A stretch of DNA of 26,618 nt from positions 1-26,618 of the forward strand of contig CALAWP010000015.1 of the NCBI GenBank assembly GCA_937895345.1, read 5' to 3'. Positions 15,814-24,245 of the stretch are shown here, piece by piece. The DNA comes from an uncultured Paenibacillus sp. Its GTDB lineage: Bacteria > Bacillota > Bacilli > Paenibacillales > Paenibacillaceae. The notes under the pieces are model-generated. The model was not told where the DNA came from and did not search any database. It worked only from the letters and a program-made list of their open reading frames with translations. The first letter of the stretch is position 1. Each line of letters opens with the position of its first letter. Position numbers and translations under genes: made by a program.

Positions 15814-16038
15814 TTAATCCGGCAGCCGCTTGTTTCCGTTCTCGTTATGGACTTCGATTCTGTTGCCTTTGTCCTTCTCCTTGCGGTCGTCCTCGTCCAT
15901 AATTTCTCTGGCTCCGGACTTGAATTCCCGCAGCGTTCTTCCTACCGCACGGCCAAGCTCGGGCAGCTTGTTCGGTCCGAACAAAAGCAGCGCGAGCAGC
16001 ACCAGCAAGATGATGCCTGTAGCACCAATTCCGCTCAT
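15814..16038 (-). CDS. tatA: Twin-arginine translocase subunit TatA (TatA/E type)
   Basis: The 74-residue protein begins with a short N-terminal membrane helix (TGIILLVLLALLLFGPNKLP, about 7-26), continues through the amphipathic helix ELGRAVGRTLREFKSGA, and ends in a charged tail; this is the canonical TatA pattern including the FGPNKLPELG motif. TatA oligomers form the pore for folded proteins recruited by TatC. AGGAGG lies 7 bases before the ATG. It is cotranscribed with tatC and preceded by the molybdopterin-binding gene. Confidence 0.97.
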   Translation of the reverse strand: MSGIGATGIILLVLLALLLFGPNKLPELGRAVGRTLREFKSGAREIMDEDDRKEKDKGNRIEVHNENGNKRLPD

Positions 16039-16067
16039 GCCAATACCTCCTCTATAAGTTCATTGCG

Positions 16068-17120
16068 TTAACAACCCAACAATCCGCCGTAGCCCATTGC
16101 AACGATATCTTCCCGGACAATCGTATCTCCCGCCAATATTCGCGGCAGCAGCACATCGAACGATGTGTAAGGATCGTGCATGACGCATCCCGGCAGCCCG
16201 AGTATCGGCACATCCTCTATGTATCCGGCCAGCAGCATCGAGCCGGGCAGCATCGGCGTTCCGTAACTGACGATGCGGGCTCCCGAAGCCTTGATGGCGC
16301 CAGGCGTCCGGTCGTCGGGATCTACTGACATCCCGCCCGTTACTAGTATCATATCATACCCTTGTTCAAGCAAATAGTGTATTTCATTGACAATTGTTTG
16401 TCGATCGTCCGGCGCAAACCGCTGCTCCGCCACTTCGGAGCCGAATGCCTCCAGCTTGCGTGCGACCGCCGGTCCGAACTTGTCCTTGATCCGTCCGCCA
16501 AACACTTCGCTTCCGGTCGTCAACAGTCCCGCCCTCAGCTTGCGGAATGGCCTGACGCGCAGCGGCGCATTTCCGCCATGCTCTTCACGGTATTGCGCGG
16601 CGATTCGCTCCACCGCTTCCACCTTGTCTTTCGGCACGACGAGCGGAATCGCTCTCGTCGCCGCCACCGCACCGCCCGGCTGCACGACGGCATTCGTCGT
16701 CACGGTCGCCAACGCAATATCGCCAAGCGCATTGATCCGGTCGACAAACGCGCGGTCGACCTGCGCGAGACCTTGAATGGGCGATTTGACGCTTACTTTC
16801 CCTTCATGGGGCTCCGACAGCAGCAAATCTCCGCCGGCAATGGCTCTCGCCATGCGAATCGCCGCGTCGTCTTCATGCAGCTCGTCCGGACCGAGCTCCA
16901 TAATGTAAATATGTTCTTTGCCGATGTCCAGCAAATTCGGGATATCCGCTTCGGTAATCAGATGCCCCCGCTGGAACAGCCTGCCTTTGAATTGCCCTGG
17001 TACGATGCGGGTCAGATCGTGCGACAGACGCATCCCGACGGCTTCGCGTACAGGCACTTCCTTCAGCAGCGACGAGCCTTGCCGGATAACGCCGTCATCC
17101 CGGTTGGTGGATTCCGTCAT
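16068..17120 (-). CDS. Molybdopterin-binding domain protein (MoeA/MogA-fold)
   Basis: The 350-residue protein has an N-terminal domain beginning at KEVPVREAVGMRLSHDLTRI (about 20-39), like the opening of MoeA-type proteins, and a C-terminal MoCF/molybdopterin-binding domain: RAGLLTTGSEVFGGRIKDKF (about 196-215), MILVTGGMSVDPDDRTPGAI (about 257-276) and the late motif LPGCVMHDPYTSFDVLLPR. It is shorter than MoeA (about 400 residues) and matches the Firmicute family annotated simply as molybdopterin-binding protein. A role in molybdenum insertion or cofactor handling is inferred from the domain and from its position behind mogA and moaC. Its ATG overlaps the stop of the preceding gene by 4 bases, indicating translational coupling. 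Confidence 0.85.
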   Translation of the reverse strand: MTESTNRDDGVIRQGSSLLKEVPVREAVGMRLSHDLTRIVPGQFKGRLFQRGHLITEADIPNLLDIGKEHIYIMELGPDELHEDDAAIRMARAIAGGDLLLSEPHEGKVSVKSPIQGLAQVDRAFVDRINALGDIALATVTTNAVVQPGGAVAATRAIPLVVPKDKVEAVERIAAQYREEHGGNAPLRVRPFRKLRAGLLTTGSEVFGGRIKDKFGPAVARKLEAFGSEVAEQRFAPDDRQTIVNEIHYLLEQGYDMILVTGGMSVDPDDRTPGAIKASGARIVSYGTPMLPGSMLLAGYIEDVPILGLPGCVMHDPYTSFDVLLPRILAGDTIVREDIVAMGYGGLLGC

Positions 17121-17611
17121 TCGATGTGCTCACCTACCCGGCCGGACAATATGCCCAAGGCATGAGGGAGCTGGTCCATGATCGCCATCAAGCTTTCGTG
17201 AACGCCCTTGGGACTTCCCGGCAGGTTGACGATGAGCGAGGTTCCCCTGATGCCGCATACGCCCCGGGACAGCATGGCCCGCCGCGTCTTGTGCAGCGCG
17301 CCCATCCGCATCGCCTCCGCGAGCCCCGGAACTTCGCGGTCGATCACCTTCAGCGTCGCCTCCGGCGTCACGTCGCGCGGCGCCAATCCGGTGCCGCCCG
17401 TCGTCAGCACCAGATCCGCCTGATAATATTCGGTCATTTCGATCAAAGCCGCCATAATTTCGTCCTGTTCGTCAGGCACGATCCGATAATCGACGATAAT
17501 GCCGCCAAGCTCTTCCTCGACAAGCTCCCGAATGACTTGGGCGCTCGTATCTTCCCGCTCGCCGCGGGAGCCCTTGTCGCTTGCCGTCAACAGCGCAACC
17601 TTCCATTGCAT
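17117..17611 (-). CDS. mog: Molybdopterin adenylyltransferase-like protein (MogA/MoaB family)
   Basis: The 164-residue protein belongs to the MogA/MoaB family that adenylates molybdopterin before molybdenum insertion. Motifs include KVALLTASDKGSRGEREDTS (4-23), the binding loop LVLTTGGTGLAPRDVTPEA (about 86-104) and the later NLPGSPKGVHE. ATG 17609-17611 was chosen because GGGAGG precedes it; an in-frame extension to 17671 overlaps the moaC stop region and adds residues not found in the family. It lies between moaC and the molybdopterin-binding gene with close spacing. Whether it is functionally MogA or the related MoaB cannot be told from motifs alone. Confidence 0.88.
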   Translation of the reverse strand: MQWKVALLTASDKGSRGEREDTSAQVIRELVEEELGGIIVDYRIVPDEQDEIMAALIEMTEYYQADLVLTTGGTGLAPRDVTPEATLKVIDREVPGLAEAMRMGALHKTRRAMLSRGVCGIRGTSLIVNLPGSPKGVHESLMAIMDQLPHALGILSGRVGEHIE

Positions 17612-17639
17612 ATCCCTTTCCTCCCGTCCCTGAAATGCG

Positions 17640-18119
17640 TTACGGAGACGGCGTTCGGGCATAATCGCCATTTTTGCCGCCCGTCTTCGACAACAACTGT
17701 GTAGGCCCGATCTCCATATCTTTTTGCAGCGCCTTGCACATGTCGTACACCGTCAAAGCGGCGGCGGAAACGGCAGTCAACGCCTCCATCTCAACGCCCG
17801 TCTTGCCCGTTGTCTTTACGGTTCCTTCTATATATAACTCATCGCTTCCGTTGTCGCTGAACGTGATGTTGATTCCCGTCAGCGGGAGCGGATGACACAT
17901 CGGGATCCAATCCGACGTTTTTTTGGCGGCCATGATGCCCGCCACTTGCGCGACCGCCAGCACATCCCCTTTGCCGATCTTCCCTTCCTTGACGAGTGCC
18001 AGCGTCGAAGGGGCCATCTTTACGGTCGTATGAGCCGTCGCCGTTCGCGACGTCGTCTCCTTGTCCGTCACATCGACCATGCGGGCTCTGCCCTGTTCGT
18101 TAAAATGCGTAAATGACAA
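17640..18119 (-). CDS. moaC: Cyclic pyranopterin monophosphate synthase MoaC
   Basis: MoaC completes the first step of molybdenum cofactor synthesis, converting the MoaA product to cyclic pyranopterin monophosphate. The 159-residue product is the family length and shows THFNEQGRARMVDVTDKE at the start, the active-site region AAKKTSDWIPMCHPLPLTG (about 69-87) and TGKTGVEMEALTAVSAAALT (about 108-127). The start is a TTG at 18117-18119, directly after the stop of the cyclo-ligase gene and behind a GGGGCGG-like site. moaA is not in the window, so the pathway is completed elsewhere. B. subtilis also has moaC (ydiG) next to ydiF. Confidence 0.96.
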   Translation of the reverse strand: MSFTHFNEQGRARMVDVTDKETTSRTATAHTTVKMAPSTLALVKEGKIGKGDVLAVAQVAGIMAAKKTSDWIPMCHPLPLTGINITFSDNGSDELYIEGTVKTTGKTGVEMEALTAVSAAALTVYDMCKALQKDMEIGPTQLLSKTGGKNGDYARTPSP

Positions 18120-18120
18120 C

Positions 18121-18750
18121 TTAACCGCCCCTCTTCGAATCGTGGTCCCGCCAATAGACGGCTTTCTCCGTTACGACGCCATGAAGCCGGACGTCGTGCC
18201 GTTCCATAGGCACTTCATCTGCCAGCTGAACCTCGAACGCGATGCCCAGCCAGAGCCGTCTGCCCTTATGGCCGGCACGAAGGGCAGCCTGCGCAAACCG
18301 GTCGTAATATCCGCCGCCATAGCCCATCCGTCCGCCTTGCCGGTCGAAGACCAATCCGGGTACAATCACCGCATCCGGCATCGCCCCTTCCGGCAAGGCG
18401 GGCGTCTTCTCCGGGTCCGGCTCCATAATGCCGTAAGCGCCGGCCGCGAGCTCATCCCAGCCGTTCAGCCGGTGAAGCGTCATCGACTTGTCCGCCTTGA
18501 CGCATCTGGGCACGACGACGGTTCTCCCCTGCCGCCAGCACCATTCAATCAATGGACGAACGTCCAGCTCGCTTCGGAACGGGACGTAGGCCATCACGGT
18601 CTCGCAGCCGCCGCGCTGCAGCAGCCGGACCGCATGCTCGCACGCCGCAGACGACAGTCGCCGGCGCTGCGCGGGGTCAAGCGCCTCTCTCCGCTTGGCG
18701 AACGATGCTCGCAAGAGGCTCTTATCCGGCATTTGCGAACGTTCCGTCAT
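18121..18750 (-). CDS. 5-formyltetrahydrofolate cyclo-ligase
   Basis: This enzyme uses ATP to turn 5-formyl-THF into 5,10-methenyl-THF, returning folate to one-carbon metabolism. The 209-residue product has the family N-terminus (DKSLLRASFAKRREALDP), the middle segment YVPFRSELDVRPLIEW and the phosphate/folate-binding hallmark PGLVFDRQGGRMGYGGGYYD (about 151-170). The B. subtilis counterpart is YqgN, located elsewhere there. It is the first gene of the run leading to moaC, whose start follows one base after its stop. The ATG has a GGAGA-type ribosome binding site, and a candidate promoter lies in the 173-bp divergent gap shared with the ABC-F gene. Confidence 0.95.
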   Translation of the reverse strand: MTERSQMPDKSLLRASFAKRREALDPAQRRRLSSAACEHAVRLLQRGGCETVMAYVPFRSELDVRPLIEWCWRQGRTVVVPRCVKADKSMTLHRLNGWDELAAGAYGIMEPDPEKTPALPEGAMPDAVIVPGLVFDRQGGRMGYGGGYYDRFAQAALRAGHKGRRLWLGIAFEVQLADEVPMERHDVRLHGVVTEKAVYWRDHDSKRGG

Positions 18751-18781
18751 CTTCTCTCCATCTTCCTGACAAATCGATTAT

Positions 18782-18810
18782 ATTACAATTAGTGTACCAT
18801 TGTTATACAA
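18782..18810 (-). promoter_or_regulatory. Candidate promoter of the cyclo-ligase/moaC/mog run
   Basis: TTGTAT (18805-18810) and TGTAAT (18782-18787) on the minus strand are 17 bases apart; a perfect TATAAT overlaps the -10 (18777-18782) but then has a poor -35. The element lies 32 bases before the cyclo-ligase start. Confidence 0.45.
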
Positions 18811-18936
18811 CTTTCGCCAATGGGAGCCCCGGTTTGTGGTAAACTATATACGTTGACGGCTCGATACTCTATTTAACGGTAAACGTGCATGTGCCGTACA
18901 CGCTGCTGCAATTATGAGGTGGAGGTTACGAAAGAA

Positions 18937-20874
18937 ATGCTTTTGCAAGTTTCCAATCTATCCAAAAGCTACGGCGTCGACGCCGTATTGTCCAATATAT
19001 CGATGCAGGTGCAGGAGCGCGACCGCATCGGCCTGGTCGGCGTCAACGGCGCCGGCAAATCGACGCTGCTCAAAATTATCGCCGGCGAGCTGTCCGCCGA
19101 TTCCGGCGACATCCATCGCTCCAAAGACATTCGGCTGGGCTATCTGGCCCAAAACAGCGGACTGCAATCGAACCGGTCCATCATGGAAGAAATGAGAGCC
19201 GTATTTGCTCATTTATTGGAGACCGAGCGGGAGCTTCGCGACCTCGAAGCGAAAATAGCCGACCCTTCCCTTCAAGCCGACGACAAAAGCTACGCCGCGA
19301 TTTTGGAAAAATACGCCGCAAAATCCGACTGGTTTCGCGAGCAAGGCGGATTCGAAATCAACACGCGCATTAACAGCGTGCTTCATGGCATGGGCTTCGG
19401 CGGATTTGACGGCGACACGCCGATCTCCACGCTGAGCGGCGGTCAAAAAACGCGGCTGGCGCTGGCCCGCATTTTGCTGCAAGCGCCGGATCTGCTTATG
19501 CTGGACGAACCGACCAACCATCTGGACATCGAGACGCTCACCTGGCTGGAGTCGTATTTGCGCGGCTACAGCGGAGCGATCGTCGTCGTCTCCCATGACC
19601 GGTATTTTTTGGATGCCTTGACCCATACGATCGTCGAGATCGAACGGCATTCCGCCAAACGGTACACCGGCAATTACAGCCGTTATCTGGAGCTCAAAGC
19701 TGCGGATTATGAAATTCAGCTGAGGCATTACGAGAAGCAGCAGGAAGAGATTACAAGAATGGAGCAATTCATTCAACGAAACATCGTGAGGGCGTCCACG
19801 ACGAAACGGGCGCAAAGCCGGCGCAAGGCGCTGGAAAAGATGGAACGAATCGACAAGCCGCTCGGCGAGCTGAAAAAAGCCCATTTTTCCTTCGAAATCG
19901 AACGGCAGACGGGGAAGGACGTGCTTCAGGTTCATCAACTGAGCGTCTCCTTTCCCGGCCAATCCAAGCCGCTGTTCCGCAATGTCAGTTTCGGGCTGAC
20001 CCGGGGAGAGACGGTGGCGCTGATCGGGCCGAACGGGATCGGCAAATCGACGCTGCTCAAGACGCTTGTCGGACAGCTGGAGCCGTCTTCGGGCACCTTC
20101 CAGTTCGGCTCCAACGTCAAGCTCGGTTATTACGACCAGGATCATTCCAGACTAAACGGCGGCAATACGGTGCTCGAAGAGCTGTGGAGCGCTTATCCTC
20201 ATTTGGAGGAAGCCCGTATTCGCACGGTGCTGGGCAACTTTTTGTTCAGCGGCGAAGACGTGCTGAAGCGCATTTCCGCCTTAAGCGGCGGAGAAAAAGC
20301 GCGAGTGTCATTGGCCAAGCTTATGCTGGCGCAGGCAAACGTATTAATATTGGACGAGCCGACGAACCATCTGGACATCTTCAGCAAAGAAATGCTGGAG
20401 TCGGCATTAATCGATTACGAAGGCACGCTGTTATTCATTTCTCATGACCGTTATTTTCTGAACAAAATGTCCGAGCGGATTATCGAATTGGGTCCGGAAG
20501 GCGTACAACATTTCCTGGGCAATTATGACGACATGCTCGACAAAAAGCGGGAAATCGAGGAGGCGCGGCGCGAAGCGGCCGAAGAAGCCGGCCATAAAAC
20601 GGCAACGTCCGACACGGATACGGCGCCATCGGGCAACTCGTACGAAGCGGACAAACAAGCCAAACGCGCGGAGCGGAACCGCCAGCGGAAGCTGGAGCAG
20701 CTGGAAAGCGAAATCGCGGAGCTGGAAGGGCAAATTTCCGCGAAGGAAGAACTGCTGACCGACCCGGCCGTTTTTAACGATTATGTTCGAATTGGCGAAA
20801 TTCAGTCGGAAATCGACGCTTTGAAACAAAAACTCGAAAGCTCCTACGAGCAATGGGAGCAATTTATGCAATAA
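18937..20874 (+). CDS. ydiF: ABC-F family ATPase (YdiF-like)
   Basis: The 645-residue soluble protein has two ABC domains and no membrane span, the ABC-F layout of ribosome-associated ATPases acting in translation or antibiotic protection. The first domain has Walker A GVNGAGKST, signature LSGGQKTR and Walker B LLMLDEPTNHLD. The linker (about 245-320) has the charged RAQSRRKALEKM helix. The second domain has GPNGIGKST, LSGGEKAR and VLILDEPTNHLD. The C-terminal 100 residues form a coiled coil rich in E and K. ATG 18937 was chosen because GGAGG lies 11 bases upstream and the family starts with MLLQVSNLSKSYG. Its neighbourhood with moaC, tatAC and groESL matches B. subtilis ydiF. It is divergent from the cyclo-ligase gene and convergent with comA. 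Confidence 0.92.
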   Translation: MLLQVSNLSKSYGVDAVLSNISMQVQERDRIGLVGVNGAGKSTLLKIIAGELSADSGDIHRSKDIRLGYLAQNSGLQSNRSIMEEMRAVFAHLLETERELRDLEAKIADPSLQADDKSYAAILEKYAAKSDWFREQGGFEINTRINSVLHGMGFGGFDGDTPISTLSGGQKTRLALARILLQAPDLLMLDEPTNHLDIETLTWLESYLRGYSGAIVVVSHDRYFLDALTHTIVEIERHSAKRYTGNYSRYLELKAADYEIQLRHYEKQQEEITRMEQFIQRNIVRASTTKRAQSRRKALEKMERIDKPLGELKKAHFSFEIERQTGKDVLQVHQLSVSFPGQSKPLFRNVSFGLTRGETVALIGPNGIGKSTLLKTLVGQLEPSSGTFQFGSNVKLGYYDQDHSRLNGGNTVLEELWSAYPHLEEARIRTVLGNFLFSGEDVLKRISALSGGEKARVSLAKLMLAQANVLILDEPTNHLDIFSKEMLESALIDYEGTLLFISHDRYFLNKMSERIIELGPEGVQHFLGNYDDMLDKKREIEEARREAAEEAGHKTATSDTDTAPSGNSYEADKQAKRAERNRQRKLEQLESEIAELEGQISAKEELLTDPAVFNDYVRIGEIQSEIDALKQKLESSYEQWEQFMQ

Positions 20875-20890
20875 CCGCATAATGATGCCA

Positions 20891-20940
20891 AACGCCGGCA
20901 AGGCTTCCCGGATTTTGTTCCCGGATGCCTTGCCGGCGTT
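20891..20940. terminator. Shared terminator-like hairpin between ydiF and comA
   Basis: A perfect 14-bp inverted repeat (AACGCCGGCAAGGC / GCCTTGCCGGCGTT) with a 22-base loop, itself containing a repeated CCCGGA, separates the two convergent genes. T-runs are short on both sides (GTTTGC on plus, GTTTGG on minus), so it may be a weak bidirectional terminator. Confidence 0.65.
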
Positions 20941-20944
20941 TGCT

Positions 20945-21595
20945 CTAATATTGCTCCAGACTGATCAGCCCGAGCCGTTTGGCTTCCCTGATCGCTTCCG
21001 AACGGGAGCGGACGTTCAGCTTTTCGAAAATTTTGGTCAGCTGGTATTCGACATTGCGCTGGCTGACGTGAAGCATGACCGCCAGCTCCTTGTTGCTGAC
21101 GCCTGCCGCCACCTCATGCAAAATCATCATTTCCTTCTCGGTGATCGATACGTCCTCAATCGCAAGCTCGGACCTGGAAATGGCCACTTCATGCCTGCGC
21201 AGCTGCTTCAGCAGCGAGATCGGAATGACCGCTTCCCCGCGCATCGCGCAGCGAATCGAATTGTGGAGCTGATCCCGCGACGCCGTCTTCGAAATAAAGC
21301 CGCTGACGCCCGACTCGATCAGCAGGTTGAAATGAGAGCCGATTTCATACCCCGAATAAATAATGACTTTGCGTTCCGGATCGAGCTGAATCAGCCGTTT
21401 GGACAGCTCCAAACCGCTGATGCCCGGCATGTTCAAGTCGCACAGAATCAAATCGAACTCCTCGGATTGGACCTTGTCCAGCGCCTCCAATGCCGACAGC
21501 ACCACCGTCACTTTCATTTCGCTGTCCTGCTCGATCATCGTTTTGGTTCCTTCTCCCACCGAAGGATGATCGTCAACCAATAAGATACGTATCAC
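20945..21595 (-). CDS. comA: Response regulator ComA (quorum sensing, NarL/LuxR type)
   Basis: The 216-residue protein has a receiver domain with acidic pocket D8-D9, phosphoacceptor D53 (ILCDLNMPG) and K103 (ISKT), and a LuxR-type HTH at about 148-205. Similarity to B. subtilis ComA as I recall it is striking: DDHPSVGEGTKT against DDHPAVMEGTKT, GLELSKRLIQ against GMELSKQILQ, IIYSGYE against IVYTGYE, and LNVRSRSEA against LNVGSRTEA. It should be phosphorylated by ComP on pheromone binding and then activate density-dependent genes. The GTG start (21593-21595) lies inside the end of comP, a 23-bp overlap, with AGGGG eight bases upstream. It is the last gene of comQXPA. Confidence 0.93.
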   Translation of the reverse strand: MIRILLVDDHPSVGEGTKTMIEQDSEMKVTVVLSALEALDKVQSEEFDLILCDLNMPGISGLELSKRLIQLDPERKVIIYSGYEIGSHFNLLIESGVSGFISKTASRDQLHNSIRCAMRGEAVIPISLLKQLRRHEVAISRSELAIEDVSITEKEMMILHEVAAGVSNKELAVMLHVSQRNVEYQLTKIFEKLNVRSRSEAIREAKRLGLISLEQY

Positions 21596-23969
21596 CAGTT
21601 ATTCCCCTTTCCGATCTGCCGCCCGCCGGCATCACCGGCATCAGAATGACCACTTCCAATCCTTTGCCGGGCTCCGAAACAAAAGAGATGTCGCCCTCGA
21701 GGCTCGCTACCCGTTCCTTGATGCCCGACAGCCCCATATGCTCGAACGTTTCTTCCATGCTGGTCAAGTCCATGCCTACGCCGTCGTCCGCATATCGGAA
21801 ATATAACGTGCCGCCTCTCACTTCAAGCTCCAGCGTAACGGTCTTGGCCGCAGCATGCTTGTCCGCATTGCGCAGCAGTTCTTGCACAATCCGGTATACG
21901 GCCGTAATCTGCTCCTCTTCCAGCTGCTCTTTGATCGCTTTGGGGCGGAAGAGAACTTCGAAGTTCACTCTCATCTGCGTATGTTCGATAATCGATTCCA
22001 ACGCTTCGACAAGCCCCATTTCCTTCAGCAGCGGGGGTCTGAGCTCATTGCACGTTTCCCGGATTTGATGAATGACGTCCAGCAGCCCTTCTTTAATCGC
22101 TTCCAGCTCGCTGCCCAGACGGTCCGTCATCGGATGGTCCGTCATGACCGACTCCAGCCTGCGGTACCAGATGAGCTGGTCTTGCAGCGCGGAATCGTGC
22201 AAATCGGCCGCGAGTTTTCTGCGCTCGTTTTCGGACAGCAGAAACAAGAGCCGCAGCACCCAAGGCGGCGTCGATTGCTCCTTCCGCACTTCCGATTCCA
22301 GATCCTCAATCAATCCTTCTATTAAATATAAGTTTTCAAAGACGATGCTGCTGTAATTGGCCATCGTCTTCAGCCACCGGATTTCATCGGAATTGAATCG
22401 CGTATGGTTCGTTTTCGATCCGATCCACAAAATATGGTAACGCGTTCTCTGCCTGCCGATAATGAGTCCGAGCCCGAACGGCAAATCGATCAATTCGCCG
22501 AGCTTTAAGGAATCGGACGTGCATAGCAGGAAATCCGCCGTAATTTTCTCTTCTTGACTGTCGCCTGCAGGAGTTGCCGTTCCTTTCGCCTGATCGACGA
22601 CCATAAAGGTGATGCGCCCGACCGGCAGCAAATCGCTGATTTCCTGGCGAATGACATCCTCCAGATCGGATTGCTTCATCACCTTGGCGATATTGCGGGA
22701 AAACCGGTCCAGACTGTCCTGATAACTGTACATTGCCTTGAACAGCTTGGGCCGAAACCGGTGGTCGATCTGTTCCTTGACATACAAAAACAGCGTAATG
22801 CCGACATAAACGACGACGAAGGTGGCGAACAGCCCCGACCAGAAGCTGTCCGGTTCGCTTGACATGACGATGGCAACGGCCGCAGCCACCAGAATGGACG
22901 GAATGAGCGACAAGGCCGTGTAATATTTAAACCGGGTCAGAATAAAGTCGATGTCGAAAAGCTGGTTCGACGTCGACAAATAAAAGTATACGACCGGCAG
23001 CACAAACAGAAACAAAGCCGTAAAGGACGGCGGCAGCAGCTGCTTCGCCCCGAACAGCTGCGGCAGCAAATTAAAGACCGCAAAAGGCGTAAAAGCGACC
23101 AGATGAGAGATGAGCGTAATCTTGAACAGGGAGCGCATCTTTGTATTTCGGTATTTCATAAATTTGGCAACCAGCTTGTACGCGCAAAGCACGTTGCCCG
23201 CCAGCACAAAAGCGCTGTAGGCGCCTTTAATGTACGTAAACGTGTCGAACGAAAACACGTCCGTCCATATGTAGATCAGGCTGAACAGGCTGATGACCGC
23301 CGTCGTCGCGAACAGCGCGTACAACGTTCGGGGACGGATCAAGGTCAACGAATATCGCTTTAAATAATAATTCATAAACCCCATGAACCATAACGGAATC
23401 GCAGGCAGCACGACGTAAATCAGCGAGATCGCTACCCGATCCCTCAGCAAAGAAGCGGATGAGCTGTAATAGCTCAAACCGATGGAAATAAAAAAAAGAA
23501 TAAGCATCATGGCCGCGGGATCGCTCTTCTTCTTATGAAACAAAAATCCGGAAAACGCGCAAAAAACGATTAAAGAAATGCCTGGAATGTAAAGCTGGAT
23601 CATAAGTTCCGGCAAGGAGCGGTCGCTGGACCATGCCTGGGAAAATTCGATCAATTCCGTGGATTGGTTCCTGTGTAAAACGAGGACGCTGTCTGCAGAT
23701 TCCAACGCATGATATTTAATGACGTTATCGAATTCGTGCACCGGATTACCGTTTACCTCGAGGATCCGGTCTCCGATCTGGATGCCCCGAATCTGGGCTT
23801 GTCCCGCCGGTTCGAACGAATGCACGTAATAATGACCGTCCCGATCGAGGGTCAATACGGCTCCGATGGCCGGGACGCGCACAATCGTTACGGTCAAGTA
23901 AACGACGCACGTCACAAAGGAAAGCAGGAAGAGGATAACCAAACTCCGGTTCCAAATTGTCGGTTTCAT
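21573..23969 (-). CDS. comP: Sensor histidine kinase ComP with extracellular PDZ domain
   Basis: The 798-residue receptor kinase begins with one membrane span (about 8-30), then an outside PDZ domain (about 45-110, AGQAQIRGIQIGDRILEVNG), then about nine more spans up to residue about 395, giving the ten-span ComP design. A linker leads to the HisKA_3 domain with phospho-site His591 in AADLHDSALQDQL, and the ATP-binding domain has ELLRNADKHA, the G1 box DDGVGMD and GLSGIKERV. ComP binds the isoprenylated ComX pheromone outside and passes phosphate to ComA. The ATG has GGAAGAGGAGG just upstream and lies 34 bp after comX. The gene overlaps comA by 23 bp, indicating coupled translation. Family and order both support the call. 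Confidence 0.93.
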   Translation of the reverse strand: MKPTIWNRSLVILFLLSFVTCVVYLTVTIVRVPAIGAVLTLDRDGHYYVHSFEPAGQAQIRGIQIGDRILEVNGNPVHEFDNVIKYHALESADSVLVLHRNQSTELIEFSQAWSSDRSLPELMIQLYIPGISLIVFCAFSGFLFHKKKSDPAAMMLILFFISIGLSYYSSSASLLRDRVAISLIYVVLPAIPLWFMGFMNYYLKRYSLTLIRPRTLYALFATTAVISLFSLIYIWTDVFSFDTFTYIKGAYSAFVLAGNVLCAYKLVAKFMKYRNTKMRSLFKITLISHLVAFTPFAVFNLLPQLFGAKQLLPPSFTALFLFVLPVVYFYLSTSNQLFDIDFILTRFKYYTALSLIPSILVAAAVAIVMSSEPDSFWSGLFATFVVVYVGITLFLYVKEQIDHRFRPKLFKAMYSYQDSLDRFSRNIAKVMKQSDLEDVIRQEISDLLPVGRITFMVVDQAKGTATPAGDSQEEKITADFLLCTSDSLKLGELIDLPFGLGLIIGRQRTRYHILWIGSKTNHTRFNSDEIRWLKTMANYSSIVFENLYLIEGLIEDLESEVRKEQSTPPWVLRLLFLLSENERRKLAADLHDSALQDQLIWYRRLESVMTDHPMTDRLGSELEAIKEGLLDVIHQIRETCNELRPPLLKEMGLVEALESIIEHTQMRVNFEVLFRPKAIKEQLEEEQITAVYRIVQELLRNADKHAAAKTVTLELEVRGGTLYFRYADDGVGMDLTSMEETFEHMGLSGIKERVASLEGDISFVSEPGKGLEVVILMPVMPAGGRSERGITGDTYLIG

Positions 23970-24003
23970 GTCCTCCTCTTCCTTTCAAGCCGTTATCTCA
24001 TCG

Positions 24004-24180
24004 TCAGTTCCAGTAGTAATGGTGAACGTAGTTGCCGGATTTTTCGTTTTTGTCCTTCAATTCTCCAAGAAGAGCCTTCTGTTCCGCAGCTGAAACACCT
24101 GCTAACTGCAGTTGGCCACCCATGGCCATGTTCATCTTGTCCGAGCTTTGCGCCAATTGACGAATCATTTCTTTCAACAT
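24004..24180 (-). CDS. comX: ComX-like quorum-sensing prepheromone, 58 residues
   Basis: A short gene between comQ and comP starts at ATG 24178-24180 behind an excellent GAGGAGGAG (24187-24195) and encodes 58 residues. It begins MLKEMIRQLAQSSDKMNMAM and ends GNYVHHYYWN. ComX precursors are 50-75 residues, poorly conserved, with a C-terminal pheromone of 5-10 residues containing one Trp that ComQ isoprenylates and cyclises. Here the only Trp is residue 57, next to last, inside an aromatic and His-rich tail, so the mature signal is probably some part of the last 6-10 residues. The assignment rests on gene position, size, ribosome binding site and the lone C-terminal Trp, since sequence similarity is not expected. 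A different overlapping frame here has no comparable start signal. Confidence 0.88.
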   Translation of the reverse strand: MLKEMIRQLAQSSDKMNMAMGGQLQLAGVSAAEQKALLGELKDKNEKSGNYVHHYYWN

Positions 24181-24245
24181 TTGAAACTCCTCCTCTTCTT
24201 ATTATAATCAAAATATGAATCTAGTACATTTATACTATATCAGTA

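Noticed and set aside
24201..24206. Perfect TATAAT as the comX -10 box
   Set aside because: Transcription would start at or inside the comX ribosome binding site, and no -35 is at the right distance.
23993..24211. 72-residue minus-strand frame overlapping comX in another frame
   Set aside because: Its start lies upstream of the strong ribosome binding site, which serves the 58-residue comX frame; composition is Arg/Ser-rich and not pheromone-like.
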